Made by a program: the position numbers and the translations under genes | The notes under the pieces: generated by a model | The model's database searches: none | Seen by the model: only the letters and a program-made list of their open reading frames with translations | What the model was told of the DNA's origin: nothing | Assembly (NCBI GenBank): GCA_037043015.1 | Contig: CM073329.1 | Coordinates: 368,448 to 432,447, forward strand | Source: Bryum argenteum | Lineage: Eukaryota; Streptophyta; Bryopsida; Bryales; Bryaceae | Length of the DNA: 64,000 bases | Direction: 5' to 3' | Shown here: positions 11,007 through 22,686 of the stretch, one piece after another | How positions within the stretch are numbered: the stretch's first letter is position 1 | Layout of the letters: every line of letters begins with the position of its first letter

Positions 11007-12600
11007 GGAAGGTTGTTGGGGTGTGTGAAGCTGTCTGTTAGTCTGCCGTAAGGTGTGTCTCACCTACACTAACATAGTAAGTTTTGAGTGTTGCCATGCT
11101 TGCTTTGTGAATCCTGCAACTAACGCATCGCTGTAGCTCCAAACCAACCAAATTTCGAGTTCTCCAAGTCAAGGTGATAAGATAGCAGGAGGTTGGCAAA
11201 GTTAATAAAAAGTATAAAAATGGGTGAAAATTGAATTACTTGTTAGAGTAATAGGTATACCAAAAGCGGACCAAGTGTATCATGAGCACCATGACAACAT
11301 GCAGATTTCAAGAAGAGCCCTAAAATGTACAACCTGGGAGTGGACAGTTTTGAGAGCGTAGGGGGTGGATATCAGTGACCATGGAAGAAAGAAACAAAAA
11401 AAGAGAACAAGCAAGCAAGCAGAGGAGGGAATGCAGGAAGGAAGGAAGGAAGGAACCCAGGAAGGGAGGGAGGAAGTAAAGAAAGGGACAAGCAATAATA
11501 ATTTGGCAAACTCATGATCCAGCCAATCTGCAAATGAGCATGCATGAGCAACTGCCAAGCGAGCATAATGCAGGGGCAGAGGAGGGGAAGGGAAGGGGCC
11601 ACTTCATCCAGCAGCCAGATCCCACGGGATCCATCCACGGATACAGAGATAGATAGCTCGATCCACAATCTACTAATATCTATCTATCTGTGGCTGGACA
11701 GAGAGAATATTTCATCCTTTTTTTATACTACATGATGTCAACTCAGGCAAAGAAAAGAATATGGGAATATTGCATGGACTCCAAATGGCCAACCTGGATT
11801 CACAAAGATAAAGTGCAGGTCATGGGGCCAATGGCAAGCCGAGCCATTACCATTGTACCAGGAGGCAGTGGTAGAACTTGTACTGCCCCACAGCAGAACA
11901 ATGAGCACATGCTCCCTCCAACTATTAGCCATTTCCCACCGTTGTCCTTCAATACCCATCCCATCCCATCTTCGGTGGCCCACCGCATGTCCTCTGCTCT
12001 CTGGAGTCTGGGATGGATTATTCTAGCCCTGTTTCTCATTTCCTGCCCCCCCCCCCCCTCTTGTGGGTGCAGGCTTATTTTTGGCACCTCTTCCCCAGTT
12101 GAAGGAGATGCCGGACCTTACAAAATCATTACTTCGACTCTACTTCCCCCCTATCATAAGGCTTCTTCTGTTTATTCTGTTCCCACGTCTGTCCCAATAC
12201 CCGCTCCTGCCCAACATCAAATTATTACCAGCCCCCTTCTGAATACCATTTAAGATTGCCACTCGCCTTGATTTATTGGTCCTGGCTTCCAGTTCAGTAT
12301 TGGGTCGTCAGTCACTGTCAACGGTACCGACTCTACAGCACTTATCTATGGTCGGATATAGGTAGCTTTTGTTCCTGATTTAACCCATAAAGTAGCTTTC
12401 GACCCCATGGTCCATCCATTTTGAGGCATCCCCGGATTCGGAAAAAAGAAGACATTCTTTTCTTCATTTCTTCTCCAAGACGTTACTGAGGACGGTGAGA
12501 TCTCTTCTGTGAAATCGTGGAATTTAGGAATCCATGCAAAAGCAACTCTATCTACAAGTATAGTACTTTTTTAATTTTAATTTTTATTGATTATTTTTTC
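11007..12600. other. Lower-copy intergenic DNA, no gene recognised
   Basis: Composition is more balanced than in the flanks, with simple runs (GAAGGAAGGAAGG near 11437, a C-run near 12048, TATCTATCTAT near 11675). The longest plus-strand frame (11690-12253, 187 codons) is not similar to anything I know and crosses a C-homopolymer, so I do not call it a gene. It could be an unrecognised noncoding transcript. Confidence 0.4.
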
Positions 12601-12628
12601 TTAATAAATATATTTGAACCAATTAAGC

Positions 12629-13792
12629 TACACTAAATGGGTAGATTAGTGTTGGGAACAGTAACAACGGAACGAAATCTTAACCGTCAATTGTCTTCAC
12701 AACGTTTGAAGACTATTTGTACCAATAAGCAACTTCGAATATATACATAACCACATTGAGTGTTGGATGATCTTTTTGTGGATCTTAAACTGAGGAATTG
12801 AGGAGGAAGATGAGGCTTTGTAGATAACAAGGAAAGGGCCACAAAAGGGTGAGATGAAGCACAAGGAGGAGCTTTTCACAAAAGCTTAGATGCGATGAAG
12901 CAACGGAACCACCAATACAAACCAACAATTTAATCAAGTGCGACGGATGCAACAAATGAAGCAACGATTCAACAAAGATGAGCGGATATGATGAAGGACA
13001 TTGCTTTAGAAGGGGAAGCGAGCTTCGTAAATGAACAAGGGCAAGCATTACTTGAGAAACAAACACAGAAGTTTCAGATACATAGTATCTCTTGCGATGC
13101 AAAAGCATGTAACCCTCGTTGTCCATCAATGTGAAGTAGCGATCCACCCCCTTCGGAATACAATCAATATTTGTAGTATCTATCATACGTCGGGTAGTTT
13201 GTTTGTTTGTTTGTTTAGTGATTTCAAACAAATGATCTCAAAGAGTGACAATCGGATTGGCATGCATGAGATGTTTTTGGAACTGGGTATCTTTGAAGGG
13301 GTGCCAGCAACCATCGGATCACGGATTGGGCCGTCGGATCCGGATATTTTAAGTTTGAAAGTATTTATGGCCCAAAAACTATCGGAAATTCAAAAATGAC
13401 CTAATTTTAGATCAAGGAGAGACACAAGAGAATATCAACTATACAAGAATCGCATCATTTGGAGCTCTACAAAATTACCTAATTTTAAAGCGGGTTGAAA
13501 AACGAAAGGGACCCATTTTTTTATAATAGTAGGGATAGGCATGGTGAAAGTATTTATGTGGGCTTGGCAACGCTGCGCGAGCATACTTGGCTCTGTACTA
13601 ACAACTCTGCACATTGCGAAAGATCTTTATGAAAGTGAGCTTCAGCAAGGGAGTGGAAGCAAAAAGGGGCGCTTATCCTTACACGAAACCCTAAGCTAAC
13701 ATTATTTGTAATTCATGGTGATAATTAGTATTAAGGGTAAAGAATTCATCTAATATTAACCATCATCCAACACTAATCTACCTATTTAGTGT
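12629..13792. repeat. Inverted repeat pair about 1.1 kb apart, unknown element
   Basis: ACACTAAATGGGTAGATTAG at about 12632 is repeated in inverted form around 13768-13790 (CTAATCTACCTATTTAGTGT). Each arm is about 27 bp with one or two mismatches. No target duplication is clear. The interior includes DNA near 13340-13600 that resembles 32090-32290. It may be a transposon whose outer ends have decayed. Small frames inside show no domain. Confidence 0.4.
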
Positions 13793-13799
13793 GGTATAG

Positions 13800-16220
13800 T
13801 TTTAATAGTTTGAGATAAGTCTATCTTAACAATCAAGATTCTAGTGAAGTAGTTCTCTTTACCTCTTTTTGACAAAAATTCTATACATGAGTCAATCCGG
13901 CTTTTGCAAATTTCTAACTTGCCCAAGGTTGTTTTATAAGATGTAAGAAGGTGAACACCTCTTCAAGCACTTCAATAGCCCTAATACGGCTCAAGAGAGG
14001 TGGACATGCCTTTTTGTAAGACTATTCAACACCAAAATTTGATTTTAGTTTTAAATAATCATTTGTAAATGTATGAGTAAAAAAGGAAACTAAGATGCAA
14101 CATGAACATTGTTGCTAATAGACATAACCATTGTTGCGTTTTGAGTGATTTTGAAATACAAACTATGAAAGAAGTGACCATGTTGTGTTTTGAGTGACTT
14201 TTGATAGGTTCATCTCAAAAACCTTAGACTCAATTCAAGGTCATAAGCGGTTACCATTCTCCTAGATATCATATTCACATCTCCCAAAGGCCCATCTTAA
14301 AATGCCAAATCAACTACGTCCAAAATTAGCCGAGATGCTTCAACTACTTTACTAGAATATTGGTTGTTAAAAAGAGAATAATACAAAAATATGACATTTA
14401 ATAGAAGAGGAGCTCCACTAGCGAGTGGGTACCAACCCTTCAACTTTCCCCAAAAATGATTAAGTTAGTGAATACTTTCTAAGATTTTTTTATCAATCTA
14501 TGAACTTATAATTGAGGATCAAACCGTTTTAAAGAGTGGGTAGAACTCAGCTTCTCTAAGTTCTCTAAACTCTTTTGCAGGCGAGGAACGATAATACGAT
14601 AGCACCTTCAACAATGATAACTAGACTACATAGAGGATTGAAATCACATTATGGATAGGAATCGTCAACCATAAGATAGTAGGATAAAGAGGGACGTAAT
14701 TGGCTTGCTTACAACCTCAAGAAACAAAGATCAAATTCTATAACAATTTGAAGACATATCGTGCCGAAATAGGATTCAAGGTACTTGGAAGAACAATTAA
14801 TCGGAGTAAAAGTTACTAGAGAAGAAGTCACAAGGTCAAGGGAGCGACTCATTTTGAGTCTCTTTGTATACCTTTTGTATCATAGGTTTTATCTAATCCA
14901 TCTATTTGGTTCAAACATTGCGGAATCGATAGTTTTGTATAATATTTTCTCTTGCGGTAAAGGTATCCTCTTATTCGTGCCGAGAAAAAGGTGTCTACCG
15001 GTATTTACAATGATGTGTGATACAAGGAGCTTAATTATACATGTAAGTTATTTTATTCCATTTGCTTTTGAATTTACTATGTATTTAGCTTCTAGACAAC
15101 CATGGTGTTTTAGGAGCTCCAATTTTAAGAAACTCTAATTTTCCACCTTTCTAAACAACCATGAGGTATGAGAAGTTTTTTGAAACCTTCTTTAAAAATA
15201 TCAAACTTAGAATCTTGAAAATAAGAACATAAGAGGTGGTAGTTAAAATTTCAATTATTGGATCTTTACCACTTGTGAGATCATAACATTCAAAGTTGAT
15301 GCAAGTTTTTTTTGGGCCATCTTTACTCTTGCTCTTGTAAATTTTGAAAGTTGTCTTTGTAGAATTGGTAAGGGTTTCAAATGAGTTCATTTAGATATTT
15401 GAGTAGCAATTTGGTGATGAGCATATTTCCCAAAATAAATCAATAAAATTGAAAACCTCTCTCATGGATTCGAAATAAAAATGCTTTTCAAGCCTCAAAA
15501 TTGCATATTTAAGCTTGAAAATTTTACTACACATACTTTGTCGAATTCCCCGCCCCCATAAAAAAAATGCAGAGCCAAATGCAACCCCCAAAATGCAATT
15601 TCCACTTTTGTGGTCGTAGGGGGTTAAACTTAAAGTCAATTAAAAGGTTCTTGAAGGCAACCCTTCATCCACACTTGTCCCAATTATAACCATGTTCACC
15701 AATGCTCTTGTATAGTGTTGAATTTTTGTGTATTCCTTGCCATTGAAGTCTTACAAATGATTTTGTAAACCTTTAATAGTTTGATTAGAAACAAGAGATT
15801 GGTAGGTAACCCTTGTCCAGAAAATTTTGTGTATGCGAATTTTTATGAATTATAATTTATGGTTTAAGTGATTTGCCTCAACGTGTGTCCGATAGATACT
15901 AGTTTTTGATGTTTTTTTTCTTCAATCAGATGAGATTTGACTACTTTTTAAAAAAATATCCAACCTTACGGAATTAAACTCAAATCATTACTTCAATCGC
16001 TGCAAGAAGTTGCACAAACATCCAACGGTTGATAGAAAAATTTATAATGTTTAAAGTAGTCCGTATCGTAAAACTTGTGACCTTTTGAAGGATGTACCAC
16101 TTGGTCGGTAGCTTAGTGGCTTTGCAATGACATATCATATGTGAGAAGAGGCTTTATATACAATCAATAGTGACTATATTACATCATTGTACTTGAATAT
16201 GTACAAAAATGTTCTAAAAT
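13800..16220. other. AT-rich intergenic DNA, no gene
   Basis: No conserved coding frame is seen. The segment at about 15170-15640 resembles the TTAA element families (phrases such as CAAAGTTGATGCA and CCTTGGTA-type runs, ending with GGGGGTTAA at 15624-15632) and is probably an old copy. The frame at 14785-15138 is unsupported. Confidence 0.4.
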
Positions 16221-16225
16221 TATAC

Positions 16226-16375
16226 AGATCTAACAAGAAGTTTGGAATGTAAGGAGAGAGATCAAGATTCATGAAAGATCTAACAAGAAGTTTGGAATGT
16301 AAGGAGAGAGATCAAGATTCATGAAAGATCTAACAAGAAGTTTGGAATGTAAGGAGAGAGATCAAGATTCATGAA
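16226..16375. repeat. Perfect 50-bp tandem triplication
   Basis: Three identical 50-bp units beginning AGATCTAACAAGAAGTTTGG run head to tail with no differences. Perfect identity in decayed surroundings implies a very recent origin, or an assembly effect. No coding frame runs through it. Confidence 0.95.
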
Positions 16376-17943
16376 ACAACAGAGAATGCACCAATAGCAA
16401 ATTTTAATCAGATTTTTAAACTAATATGTTGTATGTGTTCACTGTTTTGTTGTACTTGATGTATTTTGTGTTGTATTCTTGGCTACTCCAAGAGTTATGC
16501 AACCCCAAATTGTTATCGAATTGTTTGAGAGTGTTCATATAAACTTTACGTATATTTGTTTAGAGAACCTCGAAGGTAGGTGTTTAGACTACAACCAAGG
16601 AGAAGACACGGTGAACCTTTTGGATGGATGAAAAATTGAGGTGGTTGCCTTGGCAAGAGTTTTTTGCAAATGGGCTTTTCTGGAAAGTAATATCTTGTCC
16701 AGCTTGATAAGGCTGAAGAAGAAACTACTGTCTTGGAGAGGCACAATTTAATTAAAATACGAAATACATGAGGGAATTCTTGATCGTAGATTGCAGTCAT
16801 TTATATTAGTTGAGGAACTCTTGATGTTACGGGCTATTGATATGTGAAAGCCCATTGATGAGCCATTTCCTCACTTACTCTCTCTTACAAAGACCCAATA
16901 TAATAAGAATACCCAAGTTAGCTACTTCATAAGGCCTTGTTCTATCATAAAAAGATTTACTCTTACGAGTCCAATATCCCCTCATGAGAGATAAGCAAGG
17001 CCCTTTATTTGATTTTTATCCTTTTTTAAGAATTAAAAGTCCAAGCCCTTTACAATCACTATTATGTTGGAAAATTGTGAGCTATTATCTTTCCTATTTA
17101 TTTTTCAATATTTATATATGTAGTTGACATTTACAAAAATAAAGTCCCTACCATGGCAAACCCTCACCATGAGGAGGTATTCTCTAGTGGACCTCTCCTC
17201 CAGGTGTTTCGATTACAATTCGTCAAGACCTCTCAAGGAATATCTTATGCCCTTAATTCTTCTCCAGCACATTCACTATTTTCAACATTTATCCATGTCT
17301 TGGCCAAGCATTCTTGATCAACCAGAGACCTTTTCTACGTAGTCTAGACCGGCTCTTAGGGCGTCTCCTATACTTAAATTATGCTCGTATCTTTTAAGGT
17401 TGTAATGTAGTTAGCCGCCATCGAAAATGAGGGAGCAAATATAGAAGGTCTTTCTCATGTATGAACCGTACCTTCAAACTTCTCCACTTGAATTTGGTTT
17501 GGGGTGGTGGACTATGGCTGGGTCGCATGGCAGAAGGTCTCGCGACAATCGAAGCAACAACCACAACTGGCCAGACAACTACATTCAACCTTCACCGAGA
17601 CATGGTGTAAACACAACTATCTAGCTTCACTTTTACCCCTTGAGGACAAGGTTAGGTGGGAGCTCACGGCTCCCCGTAATTCGTATAGCCCTCGGTTCTG
17701 GGACTCTCACCTATAGCCTTATACATGCCGTCCCCTCCTTAGCTGCTAGAATTTAGGATTCTTGTTGTAGTAGGAAGGTAGAGTAATATCCTTGAAAAAA
17801 CAAAAAACAAAGAGAAAAAGGGGAAAAAAAAGAGTCTGTCGTGTCTGGTGTCGATGTGGTGTGGTGTGCCCCAGCCGCTCCCGGCTGGGGTCTCTTGTTG
17901 TACCGTCTTTTTTTGCAATTGATACCCTTCAATTTGTCTTCCA
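16376..17943. other. Intergenic DNA, no gene; possible faint retroelement tail
   Basis: No supported gene. The segment about 17480-17720 is more GC-rich and encodes, in one frame, LPLEDKVRWE. A phrase of that kind can occur near the end of plant Ty3-type polyproteins, but the match is too short to call an element. A 38-base A run starts at 17945. Confidence 0.35.

Positions 17944-17944
<1 letters not shown>

Positions 17945-17982
<38 letters not shown>
17945..17982 (+). repeat. A38 homopolymer followed by GAAAA repeats
   Basis: A run of 38 A is followed by (G)AAAAG repeats to about 18012. It could be the tail of a retroposed sequence reading left to right, but no element body to its left could be recognised. 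Long homopolymers are also error-prone in assemblies. Confidence 0.8.
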
Positions 17983-17990
<8 letters not shown>

Positions 17991-18414
17991 GAAAAGAAAA
18001 AGAAAAAGAAAGAGCTCTCAAACAAACTAGCAATAAGAAGATAACTAAAATGGGGGAGAATACTCTAAACTAAGAAATGAGGGAGACTCTCTTTCTCCAA
18101 AGGGCTTGCCAAGCTCTCTTGACAAACGGGTGAAAGGAAAATTAAAATGACGGCTTACTTTAGGATAAATAGTGACTCCAAATTAGACGAAAGTCACCCT
18201 GACCCTCAAAATAAAATAAAGCGGCTTGGCCCAAGCGCCGCTCACTAAATCCAATCCATGTTCCAAATGTCAGGCCCTGTTTTAGCCTTTTTTCCGCGAA
18301 CTGCGTAATGAAAAGAAAGTGGATTTTCCCCCTATCGCTTGCGTCTTTTCCTTCCCGCCTGCATCTTTTCCTTTCCGATGCACTTGAGTGCGTCTATCGT
18401 CCAAGAACACTTTC

Positions 18415-18558
18415 GGTAACCGATACCTCGAACCTCTTGGTAACCGATACCTCGGACCTCTTGGTAACCGATACCTCCAACCTCTTCGTACCCGATACCT
18501 CCAACCTCTTTGTAACCGATACCTCAAACCTCTTCGTAACCGATACCTCCAACCTCTC
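18415..18558 (+). repeat. 24-bp minisatellite, six copies (left arm)
   Basis: Six units of GGTAACCGATACCTCGAACC plus TCTT, with point differences, span exactly 144 bp. The unit is a multiple of three, so it stays open in the same frame as the expansin-like piece just downstream and would encode an eight-residue repeat. Confidence 0.9.
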
Positions 18559-18560
18559 GT

Positions 18561-19060
18561 GCACACCGCATTGGCGGGAAACGAAGCGATCTTTCAGGGA
18601 GGGCTAGGGTGCGGCCAATGCTTTGACGTTAAGAGCACCCACGCCGCAACCTACAATCCCTAATCCACTCGCATAGTCGTCACAGATTAGTTTTTGGGCG
18701 GAGTGTACCGCAGCAAGTCCAACCCCGCCTTCGACTTCGATGGATGCGTGGCCGATGCCGTTTCAAGTAGATGCGCGGCGACGCCATTTTGGTTGTCTTT
18801 CACGGTGAACCACGTAGGAGAGCCGGGTGACATCGAGAGTGTGGAGATCAAGCTCAACAGTAGGGAGTCTTTTGAGCCGGCTAAGCACAACAGGGACGCC
18901 AACTTGATGTTGATCAACAGGCAGACATTCAAGGGTCCTTCCTCCATCAAGGTCACCGCCAAGCTAAACAGACACTTCGTTGTGGTAGAAGGACGCGATT
19001 CATGAGGGATTCGAGCCCCGCAAGGTATACGAGAGGAAGGTGCAATTCAAGAACTAGCGT
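18561..19060 (+). pseudogene. Expansin-like gene fragment (left arm)
   Basis: One frame reads ALAGNEAIFQGGLGCGQCFDV near 18575-18640, like the cysteine-rich N-terminal domain of expansins (usual form ALF-x-x-G-x-x-CG-x-C). From 18694 the frame reads FTVNHVGEPGDIESVEIK and then FKGPSSIKVTAKLNRHFVVV, like the C-terminal grass-pollen-type domain (NVGGAGDV-x-SV-x-IKG, then SFRVT-x-x-DGR). A stop separates the two pieces, no signal peptide is visible, and much of the catalytic-like domain is missing, so this is a fragment. It could be a gene piece captured by a transposon. The family call is from motif memory. Confidence 0.55.
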
Positions 19061-19195
19061 GGAATCTTCACGAAGTACACAACAACTTGTAGTCTCGACA
19101 AAGGTAGATTTTTGAGTGCGAGCTTTTCTCACAGAGAGTGCTATCGTCCAGAGTTTGGCCGATAGCATGGGGTCTCGGACAGAGGTAATTCTACG

Positions 19196-19754
19196 AATTT
19201 TTGAGCTTCACCGTCGATCACACATAGAAGCAATAGAAATGTACAATTGGTTACCCTGAAAGAATGTACAAATGCACAAGAATGTGTACTTTGAAATAGT
19301 GAGCTAAGTTTGAAGTTGTTTTGGATCTCCCCAAGGAAATTCCAGTAAAGTGTAGGGCTCGACTATTTGGATTTTCTATCAACGATACTCGATTTACTCG
19401 ATTTCTGCTTGATAGTGCAGCTAAGAGATGTTTTGTGGCATTCTTATTTACGCCTCTCACCTAGTACTTTATGTTGTAATAATGGATACATGCAACGCTT
19501 CATGCCTCTTAGGGCTGATTTCTGAATAACTTGCTTATTGATTATCAAGTGAATTTCATGTCCATCGTTCTAGGATAAGGCATACTTGTACACATGTCAA
19601 CAAGACTCACAAGATGTCCAAAGGACAAATCAAATTAGACAATTGCTACAGTTCACACAATCCAAACACACAGACCATCAGTGTTACCCAACTAAACATG
19701 TTCGAGTCGTACTCCACACATTCTAAGAGCTTCGAGCTACTTAAATTTCCAAAT
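19196..19754. other. Spacer of the inverted duplication
   Basis: A 560-bp AT-rich spacer between the two arms. It has no similarity to the arms, no recognisable coding frame and no transposon ends. It would be the loop of a read-through transcript. Confidence 0.6.
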
Positions 19755-19939
19755 CATAGAATTGCCTCTGTCCGAGACCCCATGCTATCGGCCAAACTCT
19801 GGAGTCTGGACGATAGACTTGCCTCTATCCGAGACCCCATGCTATCGGCCAAACTCTGGACGATAGCACTCTCTGTGAGAAAAGCTCGCACTCAAAAATC
19901 TACCTTTGTCGAGACTACAAGTTGTTGTGTACTTCTGAA

Positions 19940-20440
19940 GATTCCACGCTAGTTCTTGAATTGCACCTTCCTCTCGTATACCTTTGGGGCTCGAATCCCT
20001 CATGAATCGCGTCCTTCTACCACAACGAAGTGTCTGTTTAGCTTGGCGGTGACCTTGATGGAGGAAGGACCCTTGAATGTCCGCTGTTGATCAACATCAA
20101 GTTGGCGTCCGGGCTGTTGTGCTTAGCCGGCTCAAAAGACTCCCTACTGTTGAGCTTGATCTCCACACTCTCGATGTCACCCGGCTCTCCTACGTGGTTC
20201 ACCGTGAAAGACAACCAAAATGGCGTCGCCGCGCATCTACTTGAAACGGCATCGGCCACGCATCCATCAAGTCGGCGGGGTTGGACTTCACGCGTACACT
20301 CGCCCCAAAAACTAATCTGTGACGACTATGCGAGTGGATTAGGGATTGTAGGTTGCGGCGTGGGTGCTCTTAACGTCAAAGCATTGGCCGCACCCTAGCC
20401 CTCCCTGAAAGATCGCTTCGTTTCCCGCCAATGCGGTGTG
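19940..20440 (-). pseudogene. Expansin-like gene fragment (right arm)
   Basis: The inverted copy of the left-arm fragment, reading ADAVSSRCAATPFWLSFTVN and HVGEPGDIESVEIK on the minus strand from about 20259, and the GLGCGQCFDV piece from about 20440. Relative to the left arm it has small indels (for example CAACAGCCCGGACG against CAACAGGGACG) that shift the frame at the SSIKVTA segment. The two fragments point towards each other across the spacer. Confidence 0.55.
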
Positions 20441-20443
20441 CAC

Positions 20444-20589
20444 GAGAGGTTGGAGGTATCGGTTACGAAGAGGTTTGAGGTATCGGTTACAAAGAGGTTG
20501 GAGGTATCGGTTACGAAGAGGTTGGAGGTATCGGTTACACAAGAGGTCCGAGGTATCGGTTACCAAGAGGTTCGAGGTATCGGTTACGA
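20444..20589 (-). repeat. 24-bp minisatellite, six copies (right arm)
   Basis: The inverted counterpart of 18415-18558, also six units with the same order of variants, apart from one extra base near 20538. The equal copy number shows the array existed before the arms were duplicated and has not changed in number since. Confidence 0.9.
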
Positions 20590-20764
20590 AAGTGTTCTTC
20601 GACGATAGACGACTCAAGTCGCATCGGAAAGGAAAAGATGCGGCGGGAAGGAAAAAGACGCAAGCGATAGGGGAAAATCCACTTTCTTTTCATTACGCAG
20701 TTCGCGGAAAAAAGGCTAAAACAGGGCCTGACATTTGGAACATGGATTGGATTTAGTGAGCGGC

Positions 20765-21333
20765 GGCCCAAGCATGGGAATGAGCTACTAATTACGGCAT
20801 GTCTTTCTGTTTATCAACCCTGCATGCTATAACCTCAAAAGTCAAGTGAGGCCAAAGGCCGGTGGATTTGACCTTGACCACGCTTGCATCCACTCAATTT
20901 TTACCCCCACGGTAAAACTTATAGCAAATTTTAGAACCATAGAATTTTCTATATAATTCCACCAAGACCATATATGCTTCCATATTACTTTTATGTTAGA
21001 CGGTATTCACTCCCAAAAAGTGCATTTCTTGGGTCATAGTACGATGAAAGCTAACCAAAACTACATTATATTCTTTTATATTTTTCAAAATGTGCCAAGA
21101 AAAAACTAGATTAAAGAAACGTCTAGAATTCACCATAAAATGAAATTCCACTTTTTTGGAGTCTTGCTATTTATACATGAAAATATAATAAAATATAATT
21201 TCATCATATCAATATTTCACATGCCTTCTTTACTTCCTAATTTTTTTTTCCCTTAAAATCCCACTTTGAAAGATACCATCACACAAATGGTGAGAAGTTC
21301 AAAATGGTGAATTTAAGAATTTCTGTGTAGGTA
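20765..21333. other. AT-rich intergenic DNA
   Basis: Contains a diverged relative of the 9380-9700 and 34730-35070 repeat (AAGTCAAGTGAGGCCAAAGG and following). No gene or clear element ends. Confidence 0.4.
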
Positions 21334-21337
21334 CTAG

Positions 21338-22253
21338 CCCCTAAAAATCCAGGGGTTTCCTCGACCTCCAGAACCAAAAACTGCCATTTTCCACCTTTGT
21401 TGGGAAATGGGGAAATGGAGAAACTTTTTTTTCCGGTTTTAGACTTTGAACCGTAAGATCTTGTACCTAACTTGTATACAAAGGACTGGTCAAAATTTCA
21501 ACCGTTGGATGTTTGTCATTACTGAGATCATAACAATCAAAGTTTGACCAACACTTTTTTTTGCCGCTGCGTGAGAGGCATTGTCTAAATGGTGCCAAGG
21601 GCAACTTGATGATTTTTATTCCAAATATTTTTCCCTCATTTTTTTTCATGTAGGTAATCAAGTTGGGTATGCTCATGCAAAATTTTAGAGACCAATTCCA
21701 CTTTTTGACCTTAATGTAAAATATTTTATGAAAGAAGGTCTAAAAACAACCATATAGTAAAACAAGCACCACGTATGATATATTTAGTTTGAGAAAAATC
21801 TCGACGGTGAGAAGGTGCATTTATGATAATGTGAATTTTGAAAAAAATCTTGGAAAAAATCCAAAATCTCGAATTTTGGCAATTTTGAAAGAAAAAATTG
21901 TAAAATTACTAGAAATTGTGAAGATTGTTTTTGAAAGTTTTGGAGGTCGCCCTTGTAAAATTGGTAAACTTTTTGACTTGAATACTATGGAATTTGAATA
22001 GTAATTTGGTAATGAACATATTTCTAAAAAAAAATTAAAAAAATTATTTTAAACGCTCGTTTAGGACTTGAAACCTAAAATTTCTAGGTGAAGGTTATAA
22101 AATTAAAATTTGACTTTGAAAATTTTACCACATACACATTACTGTATGGGGAGCACCCAATAAAAATCTTAGGCAAAAATATCAATTTAAATGCTTAAAA
22201 TGAGCTGCCCGAAATCTCAGAAAACCGAATCGGTTTTCCTGGATTTTTAGGGG
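21338..22253 (-). mobile_element. 0.92-kb piggyBac-type MITE (family 1) flanked by CTAG
   Basis: Terminal inverted repeats CCCCTAAAAATCCAGG are perfect at both ends. The body is the reverse complement of the element at 28991-29915. Unlike its relatives it is flanked by CTAG on both sides (21334-21337 and 22254-22257) instead of TTAA. Short frames inside are not conserved between copies as protein and are not genes. Confidence 0.88.
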
Positions 22254-22320
22254 CTAGATCCTATAATTACAATTCTCAAAATATGTGGTAAAATAGAAAA
22301 CTTCACCGTGCACTCAATAA

Positions 22321-22682
22321 CCCTTAAACGCCCGAGGTGACCCGAGGGGTCATATTCCAACAGAATCTCCTCTGTAGCTCTCAATGTACTCAACTCTTCA
22401 CTTATATTTTGATGTCAAACTGGTCACCTTCTTGTAATGCATTCAAAAAGTGAAATTTTACAATTCAAATCACAATTTGTATGAGTGATTTTGTGCTTTG
22501 AAAGGATTGTGGTAGGTAGGTTGGAGTTGTACATAACCTTGTAGGAGGTTGCAAGCCCATCATTGATTGGATCATTCATGATGCCCAAGTTCAAAAAGTG
22601 CACTATTCATGATGCCCAAGTCCAAAAGATGCTGTGATCCAATACTAGGCTGCCCAAATCCGTATAGCCTGACGTTTAAGGG
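22321..22682. mobile_element. 362-bp TTAA-type element, family 2 ends
   Basis: It begins CCCTTAAACGCCC and ends in the complement of CCCTTAAACGTC. The flanks are ATAA at 22317-22320 and TTAA at 22683-22686, so one side has changed or inserted at a noncanonical site. The interior has a repeated ATTCATGATGCCCAAGT phrase (near 22567 and 22603) and no coding frame. Its termini match the 72-bp mini-elements. Confidence 0.65.
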
Positions 22683-22686
22683 TTAA

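Larger units (their letters stand above)
18237..19195 (+). repeat. Left arm of about 1-kb inverted duplication
   Basis: This arm is repeated in inverted orientation at 19755-20764. Outer limits are set by GCCGCTCACTAAATCC at 18237 and its complement ending at 20764. Inner similarity fades near 19195. It contains a 24-bp minisatellite and an expansin-like fragment. The arms differ by small indels, so the duplication is not brand new. Confidence 0.9.
19755..20764 (-). repeat. Right arm of about 1-kb inverted duplication
   Basis: This is the inverted partner of 18237-19195. It also carries a private tandem duplication of about 50 bp near 19770-19860, where the phrase GAGACCCCATGCTATCGG occurs twice. 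Together with the 560-bp spacer (19196-19754) the locus could fold into a long hairpin if transcribed through. Confidence 0.9.

Noticed and set aside
11690-12253. 187-codon open frame on the plus strand
   Set aside because: No recognisable domain, crosses a long C run, and other frames are open alongside. It lacks any sign of splicing or conservation.
17480-17760. Possible tail of a Ty3-type retroelement polyprotein
   Set aside because: Only one short phrase looks familiar. No reverse transcriptase, integrase or terminal repeats were seen nearby.
17753-18073. Lysine- and phenylalanine-rich frames
   Set aside because: They are translations of the A38 run and its surroundings.
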